A stretch of 64,000 nt of DNA from Galerina marginata (Eukaryota; Basidiomycota; Agaricomycetes; Agaricales; Galerinaceae). Each line of letters opens with the position of its first letter. Position 1 is the first letter of the stretch. This document shows, one piece after another, positions 10,059-22,053 of this stretch. The translations under genes and the position numbers were made by a program. The DNA is taken from assembly GCA_023014335.1 (NCBI GenBank), contig JAECYW010000026.1, positions 186,001-250,000 on the forward strand, given 5' to 3'. Below the pieces are notes generated by a model that was not told where the DNA came from, searched no databases, and was given only the letters and a program-made list of their open reading frames with translations.

Positions 10059-11200
10059 CAGCCATGGCTGTCATATGAAGCCATCAGGATGGACAGTTGC
10101 CCAATAAGCTTCATGCATCAGAACGGACAACTGTCCTTTGGGCAATTGTCCATCTATAAGACGTTTACGCTATATGATACGTTTATACTATAATGGTATT
10201 GGTTGTTTACAGTTTGATGGCATCAAATAAGATCATGTGACTTTGGATTTGCCTCTATTTACATGCTTGTCGCACATTTATGTAATTTTATGGCCTCAAA
10301 TCCAAACAAATATAAATATAAGTCCTCAGGGCCACTGCATCTATGATATAAAAAGCCAAAAAGGTGTAAATTCCCAAAATGGCAAGACTTAGTCATCCAG
10401 CCAGTTCTGTACTTAGCAGCATTTCTGATAAGTTTCTTAATCTATTAAATATTATTAAAGTGCTTATATCTCAATGAGGAATACAACTAGTAATGTGATT
10501 TAAATGCTAGAAATATCTAAAAATAGATTACGTTAATCTGAGGGTATATTTCCTTTTTTGGAAATTTTCCCGTCTGCCAAAATTTTGTGAGAGAAGCCTG
10601 ATAACGATTTTTTGTTTGGACAATAGCTCAATAAGGAAAGCAGATAGGGGTATGATTTGAGTGGATTCAGGGTCGTTTACCCTGAACGCAGGTTTTTTAT
10701 TAGTAGCACAGCCACATCCGAGGACATTTGACATATTCTTGGACAGTTGTCCATTTGGGCAATTTATGAAATGGACAAGTCTCTATTTGGTCAACTGTCC
10801 AAGAATATATTAAATGTTCTCGGATGTGGCTGTGCTACTAATAAAAAACCTGTGTTCAGGGTAGACGACCCTGAATCCACTCAAATCATACCCCTATCTG
10901 CTTTCCTTATTGAGCTATTGTCCAAACAAAAAATCGTTATCAGGCTTTTCTCACAAAATTTTGGCAGACGGGAAAATTTCCAAAAAAGGAAATATACCCT
11001 CAGATTAACGTAATCTATTTTTAGATATTTCTAGCATTTAAATCACATGATCAATCCTATTCCCTATTGAGATATTAGGCCAACAATATGCCTTATATTA
11101 TATCTTGGTAAACTGTCCAAAGGACAGTTGTCCCTTCTGATGCATGAGGCTTAATGGGCAATTCCCCAAGATTTATGTTTCAAACTGACAGCTATTGGTG
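10059..11200 (+). mobile_element. B element copy B2 with a 250-bp-arm palindrome
   Basis: The termini pair: 10,090-10,150 against the reverse complement of 11,105-11,165, with outer ends CAGCCATGGC and CACCAATAGC. Inside, 10,500-10,765 and 10,795-11,055 are near-perfect reverse complements around a spacer of about 30 bp. As a result the same peptide reads out on opposite strands at 10,528-10,734 and 10,747-11,013. This is a fold-back structure, not two genes. No transposase. No 8-bp target duplication was found at this copy. Confidence 0.85.
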
Positions 11201-12445
11201 TGTCGGTGGCGACCATTGCGTCAGACGTTTGGCCTTAGCAGAGATTCGTGGGGCGTCGCCCTGCTCACTCATCTCAACCATTCCCCGTATCGCTACAAGT
11301 AGCAATTACGCTACAGCAATGGACTTTGCTGGGGCCGTGCTCCACTTCGTACGATCCGAATCGCTGTCTCCCTGCATCGCAACACACGTGTGACGTGGAC
11401 TGCGGGCTGGGAGACGTTGCAGGATGGGGGAGTGGGCACTGAGAGGGGGGAGTTGAGGGACGTCCCAGGGCCGATCGAACACAAACGCGTTCGTGTCGTT
11501 TGTTGTGGTAAGCAGGGCAAACTGGCGAGTGTGCAGAGGGATGCCTAATCGAAGTGCTGGCAGGATTGGTGGTGCCGCCTGCCGTACGAGAAAGGCAGAG
11601 GGCAGTGAAACGTGACGGCGTCGGGCACGAGAGCGAGGAATGGTCGTGGGGTGGTTTGAGAGGTGAGAGCGAGGAGGCAACAAACATCGTCGCCGCCACG
11701 CCACCCTGTCCCCGTCACCCTAGCAGGGCTGCTGCAACTGCCGCTCCTGCTGACCCCCGGAAGATTCCTATCGTAGAAGCAGCAGCCGTCGTGCTGCTGC
11801 TGCTTCTGCTGCCATGTGTGCTTCGTGGGGACAAAAGGCGGAGGCGGTATCGGGAGGTGGTGTCGTAAGTGGGGTTGGTATCGGCGTAGGTAGCGGCAGC
11901 TGGCTCGAATTAGCTGTGGGTATACGGGGTAGGAACAAAAGCAAAGACGAGTCGGAAATACAACTCGTCTTGCGACGTACCGGGCGGGTCTCCCTCTCCA
12001 GGGTCTCCCCTCGTTATACTTCACCCCGGTCCCCACCCGAATTTGTTGGAACGTCGGCCCACTGCCGTCGACATGACGGGGGGCTCGCGACGCGCGGCAC
12101 GACATTATTCATGTTGTAGAATACCTATAGAGGGAAAAAGAATGAGTAAATAGCATTAAAAAGTTGCACTAAAGCTTACCGAATATGTTCTAGTGGTCTT
12201 GAGGGGCGGGACAGGCTTGGAGGGAGAGGAGGAGGTTGGTGGTGGTGGTGGAAAACAAAGATCAACAAGTGTTGATGGCTGTTGATGTGACTTCGGGCGT
12301 TTCGGCGAGCGATATGATTGGCTACCCAAAACGGGCCGACCAATCCGCGGAGGACTCATCTCACTCAAAGGCGTCTCGGACGGCGTCAACGCGAACAGTA
12401 GCGTTGAAATTAATATGAGAGTAAATTTAGAATAAGAATACATAC
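11201..12445 (-). repeat. G repeat arm, copy G5
   Basis: On the minus strand: head 12,445-12,180, intron 12,179-12,125 (GTAAGC...CTATAG, 55 nt), body 12,124-11,201. It aligns by eye with G2: the 'gcgacgtaccgg' and gggtctccc block, a hairpin at 11,941-11,973, a CTG tract near 11,797-11,815, and 'gcaacaaacatcg' near 11,677. It ends at element B2. The head can be read as a proline-rich peptide with 'HQQPSTLVDL', matched in G2 ('QPPSTLVDL') and loosely in G1. Confidence 0.7.
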
Positions 12446-12839
12446 GTTACTGAGTTCTTTCGGAATTTTTCCTCAACCCTTTGGTGGTATGAAATGCTGA
12501 AACGTCTTCGTACCACCAAGTGTGGTGATCGTCGCCTCAACAGTGAGCTTAATATGGGGTATTTGCTGGCTTGAGGCTTTCATAATCTCAAATAAAAAGA
12601 TCCAGGACACTAAGTAAACTATTTTAACTATTTTCAGATACTTTACTGGGCTGAAATAGATCTTGAATGTCTCAAATATCTTGTTGGTAGCTTCATATGC
12701 ACAAATGCTCATTGAATTCATTCTCACTTTCATAGATTCTTTACTCACTGCGTTTGAATGATGGGAATTTTCAATATTTATTCATCTAAAAGCTATAATA
12801 CATCTCTAAACTACATTCCACACTTATACTAATGATATT
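12446..12839. repeat. AT-rich spacer between divergent G arms G5 and G6
   Basis: About 390 bp without a gene, between two G heads pointing apart. It resembles the 4,851-5,289 spacer ('agatactttactgggctgaa' against 'agatactttacaagactgaa'). Its conservation between two head-to-head pairs suggests that it is an integral central part of the element. Confidence 0.55.
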
Positions 12840-14285
12840 TGGCTCTGGGATAAGCTGTAGAGACTGTGACGACGTTGCAGACGACAACAAAAAACCCGGA
12901 GCTTCTCCGGCCCGCCTTGCCGAGGCCAGATCAACAACGTTGATGGTGGTTCATCTTGGCTTCCGACCACCACCACCTCCCTCTACCTCGCTTGTCCCGC
13001 CCCCTAGGGCTTCCAAATTAGCTTGTAAGTGTTTATTTTCTGTTTAATATCTTCTTCTAATCTAAAGTATCATAGGAAACAAACTACGCGAAAGGAAGGC
13101 AAACGGTGTCGCGTGCCCCTCGATTCAAACATGTGGGCCGGCACTCTCGCGTAGAGGCTGGGTGAAAAGGCAAGGGCATAGGGAAGGCGAGGGCGTAGGG
13201 AGGTAGAGGGAGGGGAGTGGCCTCCTCCAACGACCAGCGTTCACCGCCGCCATTCAAGGTCCCCCACCCGACTCATCCGCCGCGCCATCGAATGCCACAC
13301 AAGCCGCAGCGCCTATGCGTTCCGCAACTCCCTCTGCCTAACCCGACCCCGTCCGTTGCGCATTCCGTCTACGACCCGGCCTGGACCCCGCACTCGCACC
13401 TCCTCGCGACGCCCTACCTCCATCTAAGGTGCGGAGCAGCCAGCGTCGAACACTCGAGCCCGGGAGTTTCGCTGGCTGCTTGCATCACCCCCTCCCTTTT
13501 GACGTCATCCCAAACGCCACTTGGTGAGCTTATGCACCCGCTATCGCAGCTAATGGCCGCCCGCCTCTATGCTTCCCCTCAATACGACTACGACCGCCAG
13601 CGAGACGAGGACGAAGGCAGCGCAGCCCAAGTCGACGTGGTCACCAACAGCAAAAGCGATGGGGGGAGTAGCACCGGCGACCCATGCTGCTGTTGCTGCT
13701 CTGCGAGCCTTCGCGAACAGCGACGCGACGACGACGGCCGCTACTGGGCAAGGACGACAGTGACAAGGACGTGGGCAAGGCGGGTGACGGCAGCGGTATG
13801 GGAGGCAGCAGTGGCGGTGAGGCTGCTGCTGCTTGGGTACCCTGGGGCGAGTGCGACGATGGAACGGCAGTGGCGGCTGTTGCTGCTGCTGGTATAGCTT
13901 GGGAAAGAAGCCAGCAGACAAGCAGCGGTTTGAGCAGCGCCTGCCGCTCCATCTCCTGCCCTCCTCACCCCAGACGTTTGCAAAGCCGGAGAGGATCGAG
14001 TTTGCAAACTCGATCCTCTCGTTTTTCTTTTGTCGCCACGGCACAGGGACCAGATGAAGAGACGACGAACACCGAAACATCGGTCGTCGTCATCTCCAAG
14101 TCTCACCCGCTCGCCGTCGCCGCCGAGGTTGCACCTGCAGAGGATGGAGGGCTCGTGGGTGCCACAGCGCCTGGACCAGGATGTGGCAGGCGCAGCTGCG
14201 CGGGTGTATACCCAACTTTCGCCTCAGTGGACAGCGCAGGGTTCGCGTTGGAGATACCACCTCCAACGCGAACCTCTCTTGTTTT
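12840..14285 (+). repeat. G repeat arm, copy G6
   Basis: The head at 12,850-13,024 has the gatcaacaacgttgatgg core. The intron-like segment is 13,025-13,075 (GTAAGT...CATAG, 51 nt). The body (13,076-14,285) starts with the 'cgcgtgcccctcg...catgtgggccggc' segment. It holds CTG-rich tracts and two strong hairpins: a perfect 32-bp palindrome at 13,989-14,020 and a 13-bp stem at 14,241-14,273. Frames of up to 226 codons overlap in many phases with low-complexity composition, so no protein is claimed. It leads to A3. Confidence 0.65.
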
Positions 14286-14519
14286 AATTAGTTGTTTGCA
14301 TGTACATAGAAGAGAAATAGAATTAATATGACCTACCTTAGATTCCACAGAGCGCAAAGGCAGTACCTGTAGTGGGCTTTACACAGAGAACTGGAATAAT
14401 TAACCCTGGGTCCATCTATGGAGGTTTTGCAGAGCTTCCAAGGCCATTTCTATTATAAATTTGGTATCATTAGATTCAGAATTGCATGTAGAATTCACTT
14501 GTCTATAGAACACTGGAGG

Positions 14520-15171
14520 GACAATTACATTGAGCTCAATCTACAGAGAAAACGGTAGGCATTCCCAATAAATCTATTTATAACACTCATTCTACGGAGC
14601 CTGCAAGCATGATCCATCGGCTGAGCCTTTCCAGGCCATTTTTTGGTATAAAAATTACATCACTGGTTTCGTATTTACGAGTACATTTAAACTATCCGCT
14701 AACAAATGAGGGGACGGAAAAAATGCACCCAAAATTGCATGAATACCGACGCAATCTATTTTTATCGCACAGCCAACAGGTCCCGAAAAGGCGCTGAACG
14801 CGTCCGAAAATGGAACGAGGACCCTGGCGGGACATCTGGCATCCGTTACATTTTTTTTACGACCCATCCCGCCCCCCCAACGGGGTGACAAACATCCCAG
14901 ATGGAATGTGGGTACCAAAATACATCCCCTGGCGCTTTTTCCGCCCCGAAAACCGCCCCCAATGACGAGCAGCAGCCAAATTTAATGCCCATCAATATTT
15001 AGAGACCCTGAATGATTTATTCCCGCGCCTAAATGCGCCCTGGAGCGCCCAAATGATGAGCAGCACCCATTATACAGTGCCCGACATCATTGGGAGCATT
15101 GTTTACATGTATTTACTATGTACCGCACCCTAGAGCACCCATATACGTATCCCCAGCACCCCCAACCACTA
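14520..15171 (+). repeat. A repeat block, copy A3, left part (split by the Helitron)
   Basis: Closely similar to A1 through 'cccccaaccacta', where homology stops. The missing right part resumes at 22,212 with 'tagaggagcataatacgtgg'. A1 at 2,630-2,660 shows the two parts joined, so this block is the target into which the Helitron inserted. Confidence 0.85.
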
Positions 15172-15486
15172 TATTATATATAAGAGAGGACGGGGTTTTG
15201 ATGGCTGACAAATCTTAAGTAATCATGACTAAGCGAACTTCCCCTCCCCTAAACCTCATGTCTGCCACATTCCTGCCTCCCCCCGCCCACTTCTTGCCCT
15301 CCCACAGTCTTTCAAAAATACAGAAAAGTGTGTAAAAATTCCCAGGTCACCTCTCTGCACTTTTTACACCTTTTTTTTAGCTCCATTCAGCCTCCCTGCT
15401 CCCACAGACACCTCTATTTTCGCTTTTTTGAGGGAAATTTCGCTTTTTCTGGCCAGGAGGTGCCGAGGTCTTTACCTTCACCCAGG

Positions 15487-15641
15487 TTTTCCGTACGGAG
15501 TCCATGTGGAGGGTGGAGTCCATATGGAGTCCCTCCATGAATTTTTTGGCTGGTGGCCCTGCCAAAGTGTGGTCAAAATCCACATGGAAATAACATGGAC
15601 TCCATAAGGAGGTGTGGAGTCCACATGGACTAGTTGGTGGA
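15487..15641. repeat. GGAGTCCATATGG-type motif cluster, left
   Basis: Repeated self-complementary motif 'gtggagtccatatggag' with variants in both orientations. It mirrors the cluster at 16,268-16,425 at the other end of the same element. These may be subterminal transposase-binding sites. Confidence 0.55.
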
Positions 15642-16125
15642 GTTGGCGGAGTCTCTATATAATATAAAGGAGTTTATATACTGAAACATTGTTTGTGAGT
15701 TGATTACATAAGATATGATGGTAATGTAATTAATCAATAATGATAAACAAATATAAATAATATTTTTAAAAATAAAAATAAAATAAAATAAATATTCATT
15801 TCGAAAGACTCGCGTTTCAGCGACTTTTTTGCACTTTTCTCGCCAAGGAATACAGCTAGTCATGTGATTTTGATGGATGCATAACTTTCGGAATGATCTC
15901 CATGGTTACTATTTTTGGAAAAAAGTTCCCACGGTATTTATATTTGGTGAATAAGCTTACAAATATCAGATATTTGTGATTATTTATATATATTTGGAAT
16001 CTCCTTGAAATTCCGAATCCGGTGATACCCTATTGACCCTGAACTTATGATAATATAAATATGATTTATATAAATAATTTAAAGTAGCAGGGGTATATAT
16101 AGCTATTTCTCTTAGGGCTAAGAAA

Positions 16126-16200
16126 GCCTCTATGGTCTAGTGGTTAAGAGCTGTGTGCTTTGGCTTATGTGACTAGAAGTCTTGGGTTCAATTCCTGTGG
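16126..16200 (+). ncRNA. tRNA-like segment with A and B boxes (SINE-like)
   Basis: 'tggtctagtgg' at 16,133-16,143 fits an internal Pol III A box, and 'ggttcaattcc' at 16,185-16,195 fits a B box with one mismatch. The 41-bp gap between the boxes is tRNA-like. The acceptor and anticodon stems do not pair well, so it is not a functional tRNA. It is more likely a tRNA-derived head of a SINE or a degenerate tRNA copy captured by the surrounding element. Confidence 0.5.
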
Positions 16201-16267
16201 AATGTAAAATTTTGCAGGTTTGAGATTCTGACTAAGTCCATTTCGTTAAAGTCCACTCTGACCGCAA

Positions 16268-16425
16268 AATGGGTGGAGTCTATGTGGAGTCCACATGGAG
16301 TCCATATAGCCTCCATGTGGAATCCATGTGGAATCTGCCAAAATGAGTGTACTCCACTAGATCCATATGGACTCCATGTGGACTCCACCTAATTTCAGGT
16401 GGAGTGGTGGACTCCATGTGGAATA
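16268..16425. repeat. GGAGTCCATATGG-type motif cluster, right
   Basis: About ten variants of 'tccatgtggactccat' in both orientations. It is the partner of 15,487-15,641 in the same inserted element. Confidence 0.55.
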
Positions 16426-16762
16426 CCTGGGTGGAGGTAAAGTACAGGAGGTGCCCCTCTTTTTTGCTAAAAATGTGTAAATGCCTCCTGATGATGTTTA
16501 AAACAGTAAACCTCTATATTACTATTTTTTTAGCCATCATATTGTGGTGAACACCTGCAATTTCAAAGGTATTTTCGCTTTTTTTGGCAGAAAATTAGAT
16601 TCCTAATGTCTTCTTTGGCTGTTCTGTGTTCATTTCAGTCTTAAAATTCGCTTTTTTCCTCTTCAAACCTGTAATTTTGTCTGTTTTTTTTTTGTTGAGC
16701 CATGTGAGCCTTTGAAATATTTGTGAAACTTGAAACATTTACTTAGACTATTTTTTCTGTAG

Positions 16763-19700
16763 GGCAGAGACACCTCCCAATACCCCTCAACGGGTACGTA
16801 TTGCTGCACAAGCTGAGGAGCGCGGTAGCCGTGAGTTGGGTAGCCCTGAGGCTCGCCGCATTCCTGCGCCAAGAAATGCTCCTCTTATAGAACCTTTGCA
16901 CCTGGGAATTCTGGGACCTCTTCCGCCTGTTCCTGCTAACAATGCTGATCCCTTTGGTGGGCCTCCTGGAGTGAATTTTAATGGACAGCTGTACAGAAAC
17001 CTTCCGCCTGCTTTGGCTTAGCAGGCTGCAGCTGTGGCTGCTCTCCAGATTCCTGCACCTGTTATTCAGCCCTATGTGCCTCCAGCTGCAGCAGGTCCAG
17101 TTGATTTTGGAGGAAATCGGTATGCAAATCTTCCTCCTGCTCTGGCTCAGCAACTAGCTGCTTTACCTCCTTTTCCTGTGGGCCGCGGACGTATGAGAAG
17201 AAATGTACATCAGCCTGATCCTGTTCCATTTCCACCTCCTGTAAGTGTTTTAAATTATCCTGCTTTTGAAGAAAAAATACTAATCACACAAAAAAATAAA
17301 AATCAGCCGCCAAATCCTGTTCCGTTGCCCCTTCCGCAGCCAGTTTTGCCTCCTGTTCCTCAGGACCCTTTACCAGAAGTGCAGCAGGTAAATCCACTTC
17401 CTGATCCTCTACCAAACCCACCTCCCGCAAATCAACCTCTACCTATTCAACGACCTCTGCCCCCCCGGGCGCACCGCCGGCGTGTTGCTCGGGCCCATGA
17501 TGATGAGGGTGCAGCACGCAAACCGTTTGACCGTACCTGGCCTGTCCATTATCTGGGAAAGATGGATGTCAAATGCCCTGACTGTGGCGCATGGCATTGG
17601 ATGATTGAGCGGCTAACCAAATCATCATTAAGAAGTCCCAAGTTTGGTATGTGCTGCTTTCAGGGAAAAATTAAGCTTCCCAAGCTGGATCCTCTACCTC
17701 CTGAAATCAGGGATCTATATTTCAATGATGATCCTCTCTCTAAAACCTTCCGCGAGCAGATTAGAAACTACAATAATGCATTAGCGATGACCTCCTTGGG
17801 CATTACTTCTGACGACTCTATCAACCAGCCTCGGAGAGGTCGACCAGCTGGACCATGGGTTTTTAAGATCCATGGACAGCTTTCTCATCTTGCTGGGTCT
17901 CTACTTCCAAAGCCCGGAGAAAATCCTGTTTTTGGTCAGCTTTACATTCATGATCCACAGGAGGCTTTGGAATACCGTATGGTGCATCCTGCAAATAGAA
18001 CCTTGAATTGTGAGGTTATGCAAATTCTTCAGGATGTATTGTACCGCCGACACCCTGCTGTCCAACTCTATAAGCAAGCCCATGAGCTTACCCGAAATAT
18101 GCCACCACAGCAGCAGTGCACTATTGCTCTGCGCTTCAACCAAGGGACTGATCGCCGGCGCTATAATCTTCCAACAGCTGCAGCTGCAAATGAAATTGCT
18201 GTCATTCTACCAGGAGACGGAGATCAGCCCACTGATGTTCGAGATATTATTCTACATCGACGAGCTGGACAAGGCTTTGACAGGATTGATGAACTGCACC
18301 CTCTTTACCATCCCCTTCATTATGTGCTTCTTTTTCCTACTGGGCAGCATGGATGGCATACTTTGATACCATTCCAGGGCGTCAACGTAAATCAACCTCA
18401 TGCAATTCAGGATGCTGCAGACCAAGAGGAAAATCCAGAAATGGATGCACCATCCAAAAAACGGATGTTTGTTAGTCAGACCGAGTACTTTCGGTATCGC
18501 CTCCACACTCGATTTGAAGAGTCTGATCACTTCTTCAGATCTAAAAGGCTTTTCCAGGAGTTTGCGGTTGATTGTTGGGCCTCATCTGAGCAAAATCGTC
18601 TGAATTGGGTTTGGTTTCATCAGAATGACCTGAGAGTGGATTCACGACAGGGGCTCATGGATGCATTGGCAGTGGATGCAAATGCGCGGCCTGAGGAGCT
18701 GGGTCAGCGAATAATTTTGCCATCTTCTTTTGCTGGAAGTACTCGGTATATGATCCAAAATTGCCAGGATGCCCTTGCAATCAACCGCTACTTTGGAGGT
18801 GGTGATCTTTTTCTTACCATGACGGCAAACCCCAATTGGCCAGAAATCACAGATATCACCAGACCACTTGGCCAGCAACCAAATGACCGCCCCGACCTTA
18901 TTGTCAGAGTATTCAAGCTTAAGCTCAATCAGCTCATTGAAGACATCTACAAAAATGGTGTTATGGGCAGGACTGTTGCTTATGTCTATACCGTCGAATA
19001 TCAGAAAAGGGGGCTACCTCATGCCCATTTGATCATTTTTTTCCATCCCGACCACAAGCTCCGCACTCCAGAGGACATTGACAGTCTGCTTTCTGCCGAG
19101 TTTCCAGATCCAGAAGCTGAGCCTGAGCTTTTTGAATTGGTTAAGAAGTTTATGGTTCACACTCCCTGTGGTGCACAACATGATAACGAAGATTCCCCAT
19201 GCTTGATCAATGGAAAGTGCTCCAAGTCTTTTCCAAAGCTTCCTCATGACCGGACTATTGTGAATGAAGACTCATATGCAAATCTGCGGAGAAGGGTCTA
19301 TGATCCACCGAGAGAGTATGAAGTCAGTGGTCATATGGTCAACAATCTCTGGGTTGTGGCCCATAACCCATATCTTATCTGGAAGTATCGTTGTCATATC
19401 AACGTTGAAGTCATATCTTCTATCAAAGCTCTAAAGTATATTTATAAATATGTATACAAGGGCCATGATCGCACTTCAATGGAGTTTGGTCAGGCTGAAG
19501 ATGAAGTCAAACTCTATCTTGATGCCCGCTATGTTTCTGCCTGTGAATCTATCTGGCGCATTTTTCATTTTCAGATGCATGAAGAAAATCCAACAGTCAT
19601 CCGACTCTCTTTCCATCTTCCTGGGCAGGAACCCATCACCTGGAGTGAACAGGATGCACCCAATGTTCAGGCAGTTCTGGACAGAAGTGCAAATAAAAAA

Positions 19701-21791
19701 ACCATGCTCAAGGCTTACTTTCAAGCCAATGCTGATCATCTGGAAGCAAATGATGTACTCTATCAGGACTTTCCAGCAAAGTTTGTTTGGCAGCCTAAAA
19801 CCCGTAAATGGACACCACAACAAAAAGGCTTTGCAATTGGTCGCATGTTCTACTGTGGTCCCACTTCTGGCAAGCTTTTCTACCTTCGCCTTCTTCTTAC
19901 GGTTGTCAAAGGTGCAACATCTTTTGAGCACCTGCGAACAGTCAATGGACATGCTTTTGCTACATTCCGAGAAGCATGTCTGGCTTTGGGCCTTCTGGAG
20001 GATGATAATGAATGGATTCAGTGTTTGCAAGAGGCCGGTGATATGGCCAGTGGAAGACAGCTCCAAAATCTGTTTGTCATTATTCTTCGAGAAAATGCAC
20101 CCTCAGATCCTTTGGCCCTATGGATTCAGTTTCGAGAAAAAATATGCGATGATCTCCGACATGCTCTTCGTCAATTTGGACCTAATGAAATCTTTTATGG
20201 TGATCCAACAGATGAACATGTTTATGACTATGGTCTCTATCTTATGGATCGGTTGCTGCAAACAACAAACAAGTCTCTCAAAGATTGGCCTACTATGCCG
20301 CAGATACAGTTCATGTGGGATCAACTCCAGGATCAAAATCGGCTTATTGCAGAGCAGCGCCGGTATAATCCTGAGGAAGAAAAAGCACTTGCTGAGCAAC
20401 ATATTACAACATTGAATGTTGGTCAAAGATCAGCCTTTGATAAGATTATTGCAGCAGTCAATGACAAATCTGGAAAATGCTTCTTTCTTCATGGTCCAGG
20501 TGGAACTGGAAAAACCTATGTCTACAATACTGTATGTCACCACCTTCGAGGATCAAGAAAAATTGTGTTGTGTGTGGCATCATCAGGGATTGCTGCTCTT
20601 TTGCTCTCTGGAGGAAGGACTGCTCATTCACGCTTCAAGATTCCTATTGAGGTACATGAAGATTCGGTTTGCAGTATTCGCAAAAACACAGATCTGGCTG
20701 AACTCATCTGCAATGCTGATCTGATTGTCTGGGATGAAGCACCAATGCTCCACCGCCATAATCATGAGGCTGTTGACCGTACCCTTCGTGATATTCGGAA
20801 CTGTGACAGACCATTTGGAGGGCTGACTGTGGTGTTCGGAGGAGACTTTAAGCAAATTCTTCCAGTTATTGTCAAAGGCACCCGAGGTCAAATTGTTGGT
20901 GCTTCACTTTGTCGCTCTCGACTATGGGGATCTATCGAGGTTCTAAGACTTACTGAAAATATGCGATTGAACACTGCACATGAAGATGAAAAGAATTTTG
21001 CTGCCTGGCAATTGGAAATGGGACGTGGTGGCCACACTGATGAATCTGATTTTATCAAACTTCCTGAACACTTCAAGTGTGCAGAAAATACAGTGCAGTC
21101 TTTAATTGACACAATTTATCCAAATATCCGGCACCCACAAGCTGACAAGTACTTTGCTGAGCGGACCATTCTATGCAGCAAAAACGATGATGTGGATGAC
21201 GTGAATACTGAAGTTCTAAATCAGTTTCCTGGAAATGCCAAAATGTATCACAGTTCAGACTCCGTGGTTGACAGTGGTGAAGCAGGCCCACTGTTGTATC
21301 CAACAGAATATCTGAATACAATCAATTGCTCAGGACTTCCTCTGTCAAAGCTTGAGCTAAAGGTTGGATGCCCTATAATGATACTGAGAAATCTAAATGC
21401 ATCTGAAGGACTATGCAATGGATCTCGAGGGATTGTGACAAAAATGGGAAACAGAGTATTAGAGGTGCGGTTGTTAAGTGGAGAGCAGGCTGGGCAAAAA
21501 GTGTTCATTCCACGAATGGGTATAATTCCAACAGACAGTCAAGTGCCATTCAAGTTTTGTCGGCGACAATTCCCAGTGCGGATTTCATTTGCAATGTCAA
21601 TCAACAAATCACAAGGCCAATCGGTTCTTCATGTTGGACTTAATTTGGTGAATTCAGTATTTACACATGGACAACTTTATGTAGCAGTATCACGAGTGAC
21701 TTCTGTTCACAACATCAAGGTTATTTTGGATGAAGAGATGGAAGGATTCAAAACCAAAAATATAGTGTATCCAGAAGTAATTATTGATTAA
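16763..21791 (+). pseudogene. Helitron Rep/helicase, one nonsense codon near the N-terminus
   Basis: The exon opens after the acceptor 'ttctgtag' (16,762). The frame is open to a TAG at 17,019-17,021 and continues in the same frame from 17,022 to the stop at 21,791; the uninterrupted part from 17,034 has 1,585 codons. Counted from 17,034: a proline-rich region; a CxxC zinc-like segment near 180; the HUH endonuclease motif HAH near 663; the two-tyrosine motif YIYKYVYKG near 802-810; a Pif1-type helicase with Walker A GPGGTGKT near 1,154, Walker B IVWDEAPML near 1,231 and a final QLYVAVSRV. It nicks, unwinds and transfers the element. LPPALA-stop-Q mirrors LPPALAQQ downstream, so CAG became TAG. 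The upstream first exon was not resolved. Confidence 0.92.
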
Positions 21792-21840
21792 TGATATATT
21801 TTTAATGGATTCAAATTATGTGAAAATACATAAGAAGCAG

Positions 21841-22022
21841 AAAAAATGGGAGGCAGAAGCAGGCAGGCGAGCGAAGCGAGTCCTGCCTGCTTCTGTCTCC
21901 CATTTTTTCGTTGACTTTTATTTGAATGATTGCCTCAGGTGTAGAAAGAATTAGAAAAAATGCAAGGCAGAAGTAGGCAGGCGAGCGAAGCGAGTCCTGC
22001 CTACTTCTGTCTTGCATTTTTT
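21841..22022. repeat. two long GCGAAGC-capped hairpins behind the Helitron gene
   Basis: Two inverted repeats at 21,841-21,907 and 21,955-22,022, each with about 26-bp arms around a 'gagcgaagcgag' apex. They are clearly copies of each other with compensating differences in both arms (caggcagg against taggcagg, with the matching change on the other arm). They may act as transcription end or transposition end signals. Confidence 0.8.
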
Positions 22023-22053
22023 CATTTACTCCAGTATAATAACTTTCAATAGA

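Larger units (their letters stand above)
15465..16444. mobile_element. 980-bp terminal-inverted-repeat element inside the Helitron, 11-bp target duplication
   Basis: The ends pair: 'ctttaccttcacccaggt' near 15,469 against the reverse complement of 16,421-16,442 ('ctttacctccacccaggt'). The direct duplication CAGGAGGTGCC at 15,454-15,464 and 16,445-16,455 flanks it. A duplication of 9-11 bp points to a Mutator-like element. Both ends are followed inward by many variants of a 'ggagtccatatggag' motif in both orientations. No transposase is encoded, so it is non-autonomous. A tRNA-like segment lies in its right half. Confidence 0.75.

Noticed and set aside
10528..11013. Two similar frames on opposite strands (69 and 88 codons) that could suggest a duplicated small gene
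   Set aside because: They are the two arms of the B2 palindrome read outward; the shared peptide follows from the inverted repeat.
13217..14331. Overlapping frames of 100-226 codons in repeat G6
   Set aside because: GC-rich composition lowers stop frequency in all phases; no frame is shared with G2 or G5 over the same region.
16126..16200. A functional tRNA gene
   Set aside because: Boxes A and B are present but the acceptor, anticodon and T stems do not pair properly.
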